Shown in pieces: positions 22,601 to 32,770 of a stretch of DNA of 64,000 nucleotides. Origin of the DNA: Limnomonas spitsbergensis (taxonomy: Eukaryota > Chlorophyta > Chlorophyceae > Chlamydomonadales); the NCBI GenBank assembly GCA_037349105.1, contig JAYJMM010000041.1, forward strand, positions 1,736,001-1,800,000. Direction: 5' to 3'. Position numbers and translations under genes: made by a program. A model generated the notes under the pieces. It did no database searches. It was not told where the DNA came from and saw nothing but the letters and a program-made list of their open reading frames with translations. Positions within the stretch are counted from its first letter, which is position 1, and the number at the start of each line of letters is the position of its first letter.

Positions 22601-25600
22601 GTCACAACCCTTTCACTCATGTCACAACCCTTTCACTCATGTCACAACCCTTTCACTCATGTCACAACCCTTTCACTCATGTCACGACCCTGACACTCAT
22701 GTCACAACCCTGCCACTCATGTCACAACCCTTTCACTCATGTCACAACCCTGTCACTCATGTCACAACCCTTTCACTCATGTCACAACCCTTTCACTCAT
22801 GTCACAACCCTGTCACTCATGTCACAACCCTGTCACTCATGTCACAACCCTGTCACTCATGTCACAACCCTTTCACTCTTGTCACAACCCTTTCACTCAT
22901 GTCACAACTCTGTCACTCATGTCACAACCCTTTCACTCATGTCACAACCCTGTCACTCATGTCACAACCCTGTCACTCATGTCACAACTCTGTCACTCAT
23001 GTGACAACCCCGACACTCATGTCACAACCCTTTCACTCATGTCACAACCCTTTCACTCTTGTCACAACCCTTTCACTCTTGTCACAACCCTGCCACTCAT
23101 GTCACAACCTTTTCACTCATGTCACAACACTGTCACTCATGTCACAACTCTGTCACTCATGTCACAACCCTGACACTCATGTCACAACCCTTTCACTCAT
23201 GTCACAACCCTGCCACTCTTGTCACAACCCTTTCACTCATGTCACAACCCTGTCACTCATGTCACAACTCTGTCACTCATGTCACAACCCTTTCACTCAT
23301 GTCACAGCCCTGTCACTCGTGTCACAAACCTGTCACACAAGTCACAACCCTGTCACGTGTGTCACAATTTTGCCACTCTAGTCACAACCCTGTCACCCTT
23401 GTCACGAGCCTGTCACTCTTGGCACAACCCTGTCACTCTTGTAACGACCCTGTCACTCTTGTCACAACCCTGTCACTCTTGTCACAACCCTGTCACTCTT
23501 GTCATAACCCTGACACTATTGGCAGTAACCCTGTCACTCTTGTCACAACCCTGTCACTCTTGTCATAACCCTGTCACTCTTGTCAGTAACCCTGTCAATC
23601 TTGGCATAACCCTGACACTCTTGTCAGGAACTATGACCCTGCACTCCAAGAGCCCTTCAATATCTTAAAGATTTCATGACCCAGGCCATGCTCACCTCAT
23701 GGTCCTCCCACAGTGGGCACAGCGCATCAGGCTTGTTCCGTTGTACACGTCAGACATGCGCTGCGGTCAGGGCAGGTCAGCAGGCAAGAAGGGGAGGGGG
23801 TGAGCTTGGAGGCCATGGAGGGGAATAGGGTTGAGGGCACATGGCATAGGGTGTAGCCAGTGGCTAGGGGTGAGTACAGAAAGTACTTATGGGTCACCAT
23901 AGGTGTGTCTACTGCGGTTGAAGCTTATGGCAGCCTCGATACACGTGACAGCCCTGGTCTTGACCCTCATGACAAAGCTGCAGGCGCATATACCCTCTTC
24001 ACGTCCTTATTGTTGATGGCATTGTATCCTTCCTGCAGTTTCAGGCAATGGCGGCCTTGTCCAAATGTCACAACACAGACCTTGGTCCTCATCACCAAGC
24101 TGCAAACACAGTATTTCATACAATTGCAAACAAGCTATTAATGACGGACGCCTTTGTCCAAATGGGTGGCTTCCTTAATCCACGCACTCTGTTGCGTATC
24201 CATTTACTTGTTTCCGACTGCTCCATGCTACAGGCCTAATCCTGATCCTCACCCCTGGGCTGACAGCCCTTCACCGTCCATGCATTCTAGTTGTGTTGTT
24301 GCACGCCATACGATACACAGCCAGGCAGACAAGCAAGCTGGCTGGCTGGCTGGCTGGCAGGCCCCATTTGATACCTGGTTGAAGACGTCGATGTCGTCTG
24401 GGTGCGTTGGCAGCGGCTGGTCCAGCTCAGGGGGAGGAGGCGGAGGCTCGCGACGCTCACGGCGGTCCTTCTGAGCCTCCACCTTGAGCCACTTCTCGTA
24501 GCTGCACAGTCAGCCAATTCAAATCAGCAAATGATTAAGCATCTTAAGCCACTTCTCGTAGCTGCACAGTCAGCTAATTCAAATTCGAATTCAAATTTAA
24601 ATCCAGACCAGCATATTACCAACCACATTGAGCCACTTTTCGAAGCTACACAGTCAGCCAATTCAAGTTCAAATCAGTGAATAATCAACCAACTACAGCC
24701 ACTTCTCATAGCTGCACAGTCATGTCATTCAAATCCATGGTCAAATTCAAAACAGTGAATGGTCAACCACCGGTTTGCATTCAGCAGTCGGCTTAGGAGA
24801 GAACCATTATTCTGGCACACAACTTTTCAAAGCGGCATGATCAAGTTGTGTGTAACAAACTATTTTTTTAATTATGATCCGCGCATGCCTAGGAGGGACC
24901 AAGCACAGTTTCAGCAGCAGCTTTAAATATGCTTTCACTTGGCAAAAATCACGCAACAACACAGCACTTGAAAGGCCTAGTCTCTTCCAGTTTCTATTTA
25001 CCTACTGCATGCACTCACACAACTATTATGACTTTCCCAACTTCTGATATTTTTGGCGGGTGAGGTTTTGTACGGGTTTACGTCTGTCTTTCTCACCATT
25101 GTGGTACGTGGATGGTGAGGCTGCTTCCGAAGTGCTGTGTGCCACACAGGTAGCACATGAGCGCACGTGGCCGCGCCGAGGGCCCCCCCCCTAGCGTACT
25201 GCTCATCCCGCCACCACGGCCGCCGCGGGCGCTCCCCGCACGTGCGCCAGCGCCCCTGCCACCCCCGCCTGTCCCACCTGTGGTCTTGGACATGCCTGCA
25301 ACGATCCAGCGGTCAGGGTGCAAGTGATTCTTTGTGTGCGAACAATTTCGCAGAGCTCTTTGTTTGTATGTGACACGTGTCAGGGGTAAGGCACAATAAA
25401 TTAGGGTATGTTCTCCAGCGGCCTGTCAGGGGTGCTCCCGATAATTATCGATTAATGCAATTTCCAATTTGAGGCCAACAGAGGGACACAGATGACATTT
25501 TCATTGGGACTGCAAAGCTGCTGGACAGCTGGCCGTGCTGCTGCCTGAATAGAAGACTCCCTCCCCCATTCCCTCCTCCCAATCAGCCGATACCCCCTCA

Positions 25601-28600
25601 AGCCCTCCCCACTCCTCCCTGTCTTCTTCCATAACCCAACCACAGGGTGTTTGTAAATGTTCCTTAACCCCAATCCCTCCTTGCTCTAAACCCCTATTGC
25701 ATATGGTCAAGGAGGGCCTCGGTAGCCTAAGCCCTACACTTGTCTTATTTACTCTATACCCCAACCACAGGTAGTTTGGGCGGGCCCATTTACCCTGAAC
25801 CTTGAACCCTGTTTACTCCACACACCCACCGCATATGGTTGGGCAGGACCAGCAGTCTCTGCCTCTCTCCTCCATCCCCTCCTTCCCTCCCTCCCTCCAC
25901 TCTCCTCCCTCCTCCCTCCCTCCCTCCCCTCCCTCCCCTCCCTCCCCTCCCTCCCTCCCTACCCTCTCTCCCTCCCTTCCCTCCCTCCCCTCCCTCCCCT
26001 CCCTCCCCTCCCTCCCTCCCTCCCACCCCCCCTACACCATCCCCCCCTCCCCCCCCTCACCTGCAGTGACTCCCTTAGGCAGGCCCAGGGGTCCGCCGGG
26101 GTTGTCGTGAGTGCACACCTTGATATGCTTCAAATAAGGTTCCTCCCTAAAGGATGAACAGGATGAAATAGAAAAAATCCAGGTCAGCTCAGGGGGTTGA
26201 GGTTTGTGGGCTCTAGGCTTCAGATAGGGCTCCTCCCCAATGGATTCACATTGTGAATAAAATGCAGGTACGCTAAGGGTTCTGAGATTTGTGGGTTTTA
26301 GGCTTCAGACAGGGCTCCTACCAACAAGGTTCATGTTTGAATAGTGAACTCCTCAGTTTTCAGCTTTTCCTCAACTTTCCAGATTTTGCTCAAGCTTTCA
26401 GCTTTTGGCTGAGGGTTCTGAGGCTTTGGGTTTCATGCTTCAGGTTCACGCTTTCAGGTTCACGCGGTCCTAGTGATTGCACATCTTGACATACCGGTAC
26501 AGTCACATTTGATAAGGCTCCTCCCTGGGTGATAACAGGTTTTAGGTTCCACCCCCCCCACCCACACACACGCATACACAGGGTTCTGGCTTCAGGGGTT
26601 AGGGTTAAGGGTCAAAACCCCCCCGCCACACACACACACAGGGTTCTTGCTTCAGGTTTTATGCTTCAATTCCTAGATCGCATCTGAGGCTCCAGGTCTC
26701 GTATTCCCTGCTTAAGCTTACCCTCCTACCTCTCGTTAACTACCCACTTAGCCACTTGCCTGATGAATCTTCAGAACCTTAGCCACTTGCTGCCACATCA
26801 TGTTCATACTTACCCAATATCTCACCCCACACACACACACACCTTCCGGACCATGTGCATATGCTGCATATCATCAGTCTGAAACAGTTCCAGTAGGGCA
26901 AATACCATGGCAGCGTTGAAGGCCGCATTCCCCGTGCCACCATCGAACCTCTACCCCAACCCCTTATCCAACCCTGACCCAAGCACCTGACCCAAGTACC
27001 TGAACCAGGTACCTGAAGGATCGTGTGCATATGAATTCGAACCTCTATCCGAATCCCATATCCACCCCTGAAACATGTACCTGAAGGAACGTGTGCATAT
27101 GCTGCACACCATCAGGCTGACGCGGTCCCAGTGCGCGTACATGGCGGCGTTGAACTCGTCGATGCCCTGGCTGTCCACAGGCAGGTCCTCAGTCAGGCTG
27201 GGAGGAGGTGGTGGCAGCGGCCTGCAGGGGAAGGAGGCGGGAGGTTCAAAATGAGGTTGGGAGGTTTAAAAGGCGGAAGGTTAAAAAGGGGGCTGGAGGT
27301 TTAAAACGAGGTTCAAATGGAGCTGGTCTTGTAATGCCCTGGCTGTCCACGGGTAGGTCCTCAGTCAGGCCAGGGGGGGTGGCAGTGGCAGCGGCCTGCA
27401 GGGGAGGGAGGAGGATGGGATGAGGGTACGTGTGGATGGGAGGTTCAAAGGATGGGGGGGGTCAAACGAGTTTGCCCCATGTATGTTCTGGAAAGATAAT
27501 CACATGTACCCACATTCAGCCAGGGTGCTTTTTCTGAAGCAGCACATCCTCATATACTGTGTGGGCCCACTTACTCACCCACACAAGCAGCCACCATTTA
27601 ATCGCACACTCACTTGCACACTCACTGATCCATTCATCCATCCACTCACCCAGTCACTCATCCAACTTCCCACTCACCCATCCACCCTCCCACTCACCCT
27701 TCCACCCACCCATCCACTCTCTCACACACCCTTTTACCCACCCATCCACTCTCTTGCACACACACCACACATGGACCCATCCACTCACTCACTCACACAT
27801 CCATCCACTCACTCAACCACAGTCATATGGCTGCTAGGTGTCCTCACACATTGTGTCATCACCCACTTGACTGGAGATCACACCTTCATTCACACCAAAT
27901 CCATACAGTCATACCGTTCTCAGTTATCTCCTCCCCCCCCACCCTCTTCCCACCTGCGGTCTCTTGGCTGCTTGGCCTCCTCACACATGATCCACTTCTT
28001 CTGGCACTGTGCGATATGGATGAACAGGCTGGCAAGGGAGGGGAGAGGGAGGATATAGGGAGGGTCAGGACAGGGGGTGATCATTCCCCTCCGCCCCCTC
28101 TTGCCGTCCCCCTAGCTTTTAAGTTGGGGGGCGAGGGTGGGGAAGCATTATCGTTTTTTTTGCAGGCCCAGAGATAAATTGGGCTTTCATGTCTCCGATT
28201 AACGCCAGGCCCCACATACCCATTCACAATTTGGGCCCCCCCCCCTGAGGACCCAGGAGGGGGGTAGGCCTGGGAAAGACGCATAGCTGATTCCCAGGTG
28301 TAGCAGAGCCTTGCCCCCTACCTCAGACTAATGTGGGCTTCAAGGTCCTAGATTAAACCAGGCCTTGAAGAAACACCATGTCCACACTATGTCCACACTC
28401 TCCCTCCTTTTCCATCTCCGGCTGAGGTATGCAGTTTCGCACAGGCAGCATGTGCAATTGAGAGTTCCCTTGGCTTTCATTTCACACTACATTGTCACAC
28501 TAACCACACTCTCACACCCCACATTCACCTCATTCTCAAGTGTGATTTGACGCACCAGGCTAGGATTTCACACACCATGCACACTCTGTCCACGCTATCC

Positions 28601-31600
28601 CTCCCCTCTCTCACCTCCTGCTGAAGTGTGAAGTTCCACACAGGTAGCACGTGAACGCCCGCGGCTTTGAATTCATGTTGGGGCCGCCGCCGCCACGGCT
28701 GCTCGCTGGGCGCATGGCGCCCCCGCTCCCACCTCCTGTCCCCCCGCCCCCGCCTCCTCCGCCCCCGCCCGGTGCCCCGCCTTTGAACGAGGGTGACTTG
28801 TTCATGGCGTACGGGCTGTTGGCCTTGATGGGGCCGGCAGCGGCAGCTGCGGGTGGGGTCCTGCCGGAGGCAGCTTTGGGCATGCCCAGCGGACCGCCCG
28901 GGTTGGCCGGAGTGCAAACCTTCACATGCTTCTCAAACGCGTCAGGCCTGCGGGGGAGGCAAGCACGAGCGGAGATAAGTTGCCTCTGTTTTCCACCCTT
29001 GAACCGATTTTGCGGTCGGAGGTGGTTGAGCCCTAACCACTTTTCAATCCCTCAGGCCGTCGCCACTTGCCTGAAATGTCTTTTCTGCATGACCCTGCGT
29101 CTCACCAGCATACCATAAAATCACCTGACCAAAGGATCTTCAACCCCACTCTCATGCAGGACAAGGTGCATGTCACCCCACATGGCAAAAATATCTGCAG
29201 CCCTCCGCCGATTTCCAGATGATGAAATACTGCATCCCTCTCCTCGGGGGCGTTCACGATACCTAGCGTAGCTAACTAGCCGGAATGACTTTAAACCCCA
29301 AGGGTCACCCAATCGGAGGGCCGCATGCAATTTTGATGGTCCCCAAGCAGCTGACGCGGTCCCAGTGCTCGTGCATGGCGGCGTTGAAGGCGGTAAAACC
29401 CGCACGGCCTTTCAACCTCCATCCCAACAGGCCATACTGTAGCCACACACCTGAAGGAGCGTGTGCATATGTTGCACACCATGCAGCTCACGCGGTCCCT
29501 GGTACAAAAAGTGTGAACACATTCCATCCACACTGCCGGCGACTTTTAGACCCCCAGCTGGCCTGGGCCGACCCAAAAATATACCCTTCCCGGCAAAAAA
29601 TGGCTACCCCCCATCCCTTCCCTGGGTCCCAGCACTCATACATGGCGGCGTTGAACGCGTCCATACCTGTACATACTTCTAAACCCCAAGGTAGCACAAT
29701 ATAGTAAGTCAGCATATCATATTCATATCAATGGAGCGTTGACTATGCTTGTGTTGTGGCAGTCTCGCTTGTTGATTCCGTATCTGGAAAGTCCACAAAG
29801 TGATATTGGGGTAATTCCAGCTCCAAAGTCAAACCTCCCACGTTAACCCCTTGATACGGTATGTCAAAAATACTATATCGGACGATATGATATGATATGA
29901 TATGATATGATGGCCCAAAAGACTATATCGTGCTACCTTCCTAAACCCCAACCCCATCTCCGCCCACCTGAAGGAGCGTGTGCATATGTTGCAGACCATG
30001 CAGCTGACGCGGTCCCAATACGCGTACATGGCGGCGTTGAATGCGTCAATCCCCGGTCCGCTGGTGGGCAGGTCCCCGGTCATCTCGTCTGGCGGAGGCG
30101 GCAGTGGACGGCGCTCACGCGGCGGCTTGGCCTGCTCCACCATGACCCATTTCTTCTGGCATGCCACCAGATGGTGAAACAAGCTAACAGCAAGAGGGGG
30201 GTAGCAGGAGGGCAGGAGGGCAGGAGGGTGGCTGCTTTAGACAAGGGTGGTTAGGGCAATGAGGAGCTCACGTGGCGGCTTCGCCTGCTATACCATGATC
30301 TACTTCTTCTGGTAGGTCACTAGATGGTGAAAAAGGCTATGAATAGGAGGGCAGGAGGACAGGAGCAGGGGGGGCCCAACCCAAGCTGCACTGCCTCCTA
30401 GATCCCAGCGCTGAACCGGAACATAGCTCCCCCCTGTCTTTCAGATTGACAGTGCCTGAAGGAACATGACCGGGCCGCTGCTTCTCACTCACATCCTGCA
30501 AAAGGGCTTCTACGTCGATATGCCTCATCGCTGAAACAGAATCAAGTTCCCTCCCGCTCACCTCTGTCCAAAGTGCTGGGTGCCACACAGGTAGCATGTC
30601 ATGGCCGTGGGCTTGGAGGCCATGTTGGCACCGTTCCCACGCCCACCTCCTGCGCCCCCGGACGGCCGGCCGCTGCTGCTGGGCGGCCGCATGCCGACCC
30701 CGCTGCTGGTCGACGGCCGGGCGGTGCTGGGCGGCATCGGGCGCGCACGGAACGACGCGGACGCGTCCAGCGACTTGTTCATGTAGGTTGCGCGGGTGGC
30801 GGCAAGCTTCTGGGAGAGAGAGGGCTTGCCGGGCCCGGCGTTGGATCCTCCACTTGGCCGGCCGTTAATGGAGGCCTGGGGCCCCGCTGAGGCCCCCAAG
30901 CCACCGGAGGGGCGGGGCATTTGGCTGAACGAGAGCTCCAGGCTCGAGTCTAGGAGAGAAGGATACGGTGCGGGCAGGAGCAGGTAAGCTGAGTGACATT
31001 GCGTCATACAAGATTTGAGGTTAATATGCGGGAAGTATGCTTTATCTGATGTTGTGCACACATGGTTTTGCTGTGTTTGGCCCTTTTCGTATTTTGCCTG
31101 ACTCTTACGGAACAGCCTGGCCCTTTCCTAAGTTCCAGGCCATTTCGTGACAGGTTTGTGGGTGGATGTGTCGTCAATGCAACAAAACTGAGTAGTCCAT
31201 GCTTAGTTTGCAATGCAATCCGGTAAAGCTTGAGGAACTTTCCTCACACACGCATGGTGCATGGGGTAGAGTACCAGCAGCTTCCTGTCCATCCCGGCAT
31301 GGTCCTCGATCCAAGTGGTCAAAGACTGCAGCACGACCGAGCCAGTCTTAATTCCCAAGGGTGGACGTAGTGCCGTTTATTTCTTTCCATAATTGACTTT
31401 TCCTCATACCTCATGGTGTGGTCTATCTAGCACCTGCCTGCCAATCCAAAAACTGCTTTCTCTGCCATGCACTATAATGCACTGCCGGCAGTGCGTTACG
31501 GTGCATGGCAGCGGGCCACATAGTGATGAGTGAGGACCCGGCAAGCCCTGCGTCAGCATGCATACCAACGCCCAGCACGAGAAGATGAGATTACTCTCAT

Positions 31601-31824
31601 GTAGCCATGCCTCTGCGTCAGCCTGAGTCAGGGATGCCTCAGGGCTCTGACATGGCGTGACAATACAGGTCAGACGGGAGGACCTCCATGAGAAACAGCC
31701 CACTCGCATCTGTACCTCCCATGCCTGGCAACTGAGGTTGCAGGCCAGCGGCCAGCACATGGCCATGTATGTGTATACCCTCCCTCCCGGACAGCCCAGT
31801 ACCTGTGCCATAGTTCTGGCTCAT
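13699..31824 (-). CDS. Nine-finger C2HC zinc-finger protein (ZC2HC1-like), 18 exons, 943 aa
   Basis: Exons, 5' to 3' on the minus strand: 31824-31803, 30949-30562, 30183-29968, 28947-28615, 28028-27954, 27221-27081, 26146-26061, 25295-25097, 24501-24375, 23760-23696, 21964-21838, 21276-21218, 20377-20083, 18159-17902, 17310-17143, 15972-15852, 14980-14905, 13774-13699. All junctions are GT-AG and all phases close. Nine C-x2-C...H-x3/5-C fingers start at about residues 126, 201, 310, 384, 468, 543, 605, 776 and 894. Examples are CYLCGTQHFG, CNICTRSFRPDAFEKHVKVC and CPHCGRRFNSKAADRHIPAC. The KRKAFDMTKARLAGTDA segment (about 802-818) after finger 8 is a hallmark of the ZC2HC1 (FAM164) family. 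Linkers are rich in Gly, Ala, Pro and Ser. These fingers bind zinc; the molecular role is unknown. Exon 1 (MSQNYGT) is the least certain part. Confidence 0.9.
13860..14115. repeat. Intronic repeat, GGGCATNGCATGGGGCATCC type
   Basis: About five imperfect units of roughly 55-65 bp, rich in GCATGGGC and GCATG words, lie in the last intron of the zinc-finger gene. Confidence 0.75.
14416..14440 (-). repeat. Decoy of exon 17 donor end
   Basis: On the minus strand this reads ATCATCAGCCAG|GTGCGA, like the real exon 17 end TCAGCCAG|GTAACG at 14,905. It keeps a usable donor 470 bp downstream. Confidence 0.55.
14476..14722. repeat. 12-bp minisatellite, about 20 copies
   Basis: The unit GGCTTTCAGTTA is repeated head to tail with few substitutions. 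Because 12 is a multiple of 3 it creates long open frames on both strands, which are artefacts. On the minus strand the array abuts a decoy of exon 17's donor end (14,717-14,745). Confidence 0.95.
14715..14910 (-). repeat. Tandem decoys of exon 17 donor junction
   Basis: The real exon end at 14,905 is seen on the plus strand as TTACCTGGCTGACGTTGTTG. It is echoed at about 14,807 (GAGGCTGATGTTGTCACACA) and 14,718 (AGGTGGCTGACGATGCCGCA), spaced 90-95 bp. Confidence 0.78.
15485..15860 (-). repeat. Tandem decoys of exon 16 donor junction (three copies)
   Basis: Exon 16 ends CTCATCCAAT|GTGAGC at 15,852 (minus). Copies with about 120-bp spacing lie at 15,731 (CCAAT|GTGGGT), 15,614 (CCAAT|GTGGGT) and 15,491 (CCAAT|ATGGGT, donor lost). 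Each also repeats the preceding GTACTCNGCNCCAGA coding stretch to some degree, most clearly the nearest copy. Confidence 0.88.
16200..16335. repeat. 9-bp minisatellite, GGAGGTGTA type
   Basis: About fourteen imperfect copies lie in intron 15 of the zinc-finger gene. Confidence 0.85.
16640..17150 (-). repeat. Tandem decoys of exon 15 donor junction (five copies)
   Basis: The true exon end reads on the plus strand ACCTGTGCCTTCCACTTGGG at 17,141. Degenerate copies start at about 17,057, 16,937, 16,826, 16,743 and 16,647. Each has ACCTGNNCC(T/C)CCACTTG followed about 15 bp on by a CTTCAGAAAGGG block. All lie within intron 15. Confidence 0.87.
18160..20082. other. Intron 13 of the zinc-finger gene
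   Basis: The longest intron of this gene. I see no further exon of it and no transposon ends. A local inverted arrangement around 19,795-19,925 repeats GGCATGTTGGCAAGCATTCA twice in direct order and has matching inverted words (CCAACATGCCTTCTGGC). Confidence 0.5.
20465..20515 (-). repeat. Decoy of exon 13 acceptor end
   Basis: The plus-strand words GAGGTTCTTGTGCCTAGCCA and GAGCCATGGGCC echo exon 13's start region (GAGATTCTTGTGTCTCGCCA, 20,346-20,376), about 120 bp away inside intron 12. Confidence 0.75.
21530..21845 (-). repeat. Tandem decoys of exon 11 donor junction
   Basis: The real exon 11 end is on the plus strand at 21,832 (CATACCTGCTCTGAGGGACC). It is repeated at about 21,683 (TACCTACCCTGAGGGTCCAG) and 21,533 (GCACCTGCTCTGAGAGTCCA). 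Each copy carries 60-75 bp of decayed exon. Period about 150 bp. Confidence 0.87.
22145..23640. repeat. 20-bp satellite array, about 74 copies
   Basis: The unit GTCACAACCCTTTCACTCAT is repeated with a strict 20-bp period from about 22,261 to 23,520 without an indel. Looser units lie at both edges. Most variation is T/G at one site (CCTTTCAC or CCTGTCAC) and CAT/CTT at the unit end. CTT variants dominate the edges and CAT the core. It fills intron 10 of the zinc-finger gene. The open frames across it are periodicity artefacts. Confidence 0.97.
24540..24725 (-). repeat. Tandem decoys of exon 9 acceptor junction (three copies)
   Basis: The true start of exon 9 reads on the plus strand GCCACTTCTCGTAGCTGCAC (about 24,488). 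Copies follow at about 24,548 (identical 20-mer), 24,634 (GCCACTTTTCGAAGCTACAC) and 24,699 (GCCACTTCTCATAGCTGCAC), each followed by AGTCA and ATTCAAAT-type sequence. Confidence 0.92.
25858..26060. repeat. Polypyrimidine (CCTCC)n tract
   Basis: About 200 bp of almost pure C/T on the plus strand runs to the donor of exon 7 (26,060). The transcribed intron is therefore G/A-rich. The tract could form triplex or G-quadruplex structures. Confidence 0.92.
26125..26535 (-). repeat. Tandem decoys of exon 7 acceptor junction (three copies)
   Basis: The real exon 7 start lies at 26,146 (plus-strand ATAAGGTTCCTCCCTAAAGG). Copies are at about 26,225 (ATAGGGCTCCTCCCCAATGG), 26,309 (ACAGGGCTCCTACCAACAAG) and 26,511 (ATAAGGCTCCTCCCTGGGTG). 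The last also keeps GCACATCTTGACAT, matching the exon's GCACACCTTGATAT. Confidence 0.86.
26835..27031 (-). repeat. Decoys of exon 6 donor junction
   Basis: At about 27,009 the plus strand reads ACCTGAAGGATCGTGTGCAT and at about 26,840 ACCTTCCGGACCATGTGCAT. Both match exon 6's end at 27,079 (ACCTGAAGGAACGTGTGCAT). The farther copy keeps about 85 bp of decayed exon, including ATGGCAGCGTTGAAGGCCGC. Confidence 0.86.
27331..27412 (-). repeat. Decoy copy of exon 6 acceptor side
   Basis: About 80 bp here nearly match the exon 6 start region at 27,150-27,230, including ATGCCCTGGCTGTCCAC, AGGTCCTCAGTCAGGC and GCAGCGGCCTGCAGGGG. The acceptor AG is intact. It lies about 180 bp upstream of the real exon in transcript sense. 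The intervening codons are shifted by small indels. Confidence 0.9.
27590..27830. repeat. CACTCACCCATC-rich intronic minisatellite
   Basis: Degenerate CACTCACCCATCCAC words lie in intron 5 of the zinc-finger gene. Confidence 0.75.
28390..28615 (-). repeat. Decoys of exon 4 donor junction
   Basis: The exon 4 end at 28,611 (plus strand TCACCTCCTGCTGAAGTGTG) has echoes at about 28,523 (TCACCTCATTCTCAAGTGTG) and 28,410 (CATCTCCGGCTGAGGTATGC). The latter is followed by a decayed GCACAGGCAGCATGTGCA, matching the exon's ACACAGGTAGCACGTGAA. Confidence 0.82.
29340..29670 (-). repeat. Decoys of exon 3 donor side (three partial copies)
   Basis: Copies of the exon 3 end lie in intron 3 at about 29,452-29,500 (CTGAAGGAGCGTGTGCATAT with a legal donor), 29,347-29,395 (CAGCTGACGCGGTCCCAGTG and ATGGCGGCGTTGAAGGCG) and 29,626-29,666 (ATGGCGGCGTTGAACGCGTC). 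The nearest still translates to a CNICTRSF-like string. Confidence 0.9.
30262..30345 (-). repeat. Decoy copy of exon 3 acceptor side
   Basis: It matches 30,108-30,186 with scattered changes (GGCGGCTTCGCCTGCTATACC versus the exon's GGCGGCTTGGCCTGCTCCACC, and CACTAGATGGTGAAAAAGGCT at the junction). It lies about 155 bp upstream of the real exon in transcript sense. Confidence 0.88.
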
Positions 31825-32770
31825 GGCGGCAGATGATATCCACCGAATCCGATGCGCTCAGGAGTCAGCTACGCTGCACGCATGGCTCGTGACGCTTGGT
31901 CGCGTGTGCCTGGATCCGTCGGGTGAAGGGTGTAACTAGGTAGGCTCCAGGCGATGACCTCAGAGCATAGCTGGTCACGATGTTGATTTCGATTAATCAG
32001 ACTTCCTCCTCCGCCAACTATTTTCAGGGCAATCTCCTCGGGAGCTAGGAGCAGGAGAGGATGGGATACTGAGCGCAACGGGGCTGGCCTCCTGGCATTC
32101 AAAACGGTACATTGCTGTTATAAATTATTTGTGAGACATCAGTAAGCAAAGCTCGCATCCGGTGTTTTGGTTTCCTCTAAGCCGGGAATATGTATGAACG
32201 AAAATGTAGGTGTGTCCCGTACAGCATGCCACATCGATGCGGGAGATTTGGGGGGTGGGGAGCGGTGGTGGGGAGTGGGGATGACTTGCCGGGTCTGCGG
32301 GTCGCACATGAAGCTGGTCCTATTTTCGATCTTTAACCCACCTCGCATTCTCAGTGCTTCAGAAGCATGTAATCGTTTTGCAGCAAGGCCGACAATGAAT
32401 CAAGAGTTTGCCAGTCACAAAGAATATAAGCTCTGGACTGTCGGTGGGCATGTCAGAATGAGAAGGTCAACAGTGCCGAAATGGCAAAAACTGATAAATA
32501 ATCAATTGGAGGCTGCCGCGATTGGAAAGCTGACCTTCAGTCGGGAACAAAGTCTGACAGCCCTAGTCATGCACCCGCTCCATTTTTGTCCGAGACCAAA
32601 CCAGTTCAGCTGCCCTACTACCTCCCTCTACACCCAATTCCTGACCGACCCGCGCAATCAGGGGCAGCAATTGCATCGCTATTTATGCTTCGCGTTATTG
32701 ACCAGGCCAGGTTTACCTTGACGGCCAGCTCTTAGCACAACGCGTCATCACCTGCCCTGGAGCTGATCCG
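31825..32770. promoter_or_regulatory. Divergent intergenic region (zinc-finger gene / CDP-DAG synthase)
   Basis: The two start codons lie 946 bp apart facing away from each other, so this stretch should hold both promoters. I see no clear TATA box near either start and no gene inside it. Confidence 0.55.

Noticed and set aside
22299..23381. 360-residue open frame rich in MSQPFHSCHN repeats
   Set aside because: A 20-bp satellite without stop codons opens all three frames; no unique sequence or splice context supports a protein.
22145..23640. Possible CRISPR array
   Set aside because: Units are contiguous 20-mers without unique spacers, and the genome is eukaryotic.
25790..26026. Gly/Arg-rich minus-strand open frame
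   Set aside because: It is the polypyrimidine intron tract read as protein.
27420..28058. 212-residue plus-strand open frame rich in HPSTHSLTHP
   Set aside because: It is antisense to exon 5 of the zinc-finger gene and driven by an intronic minisatellite.
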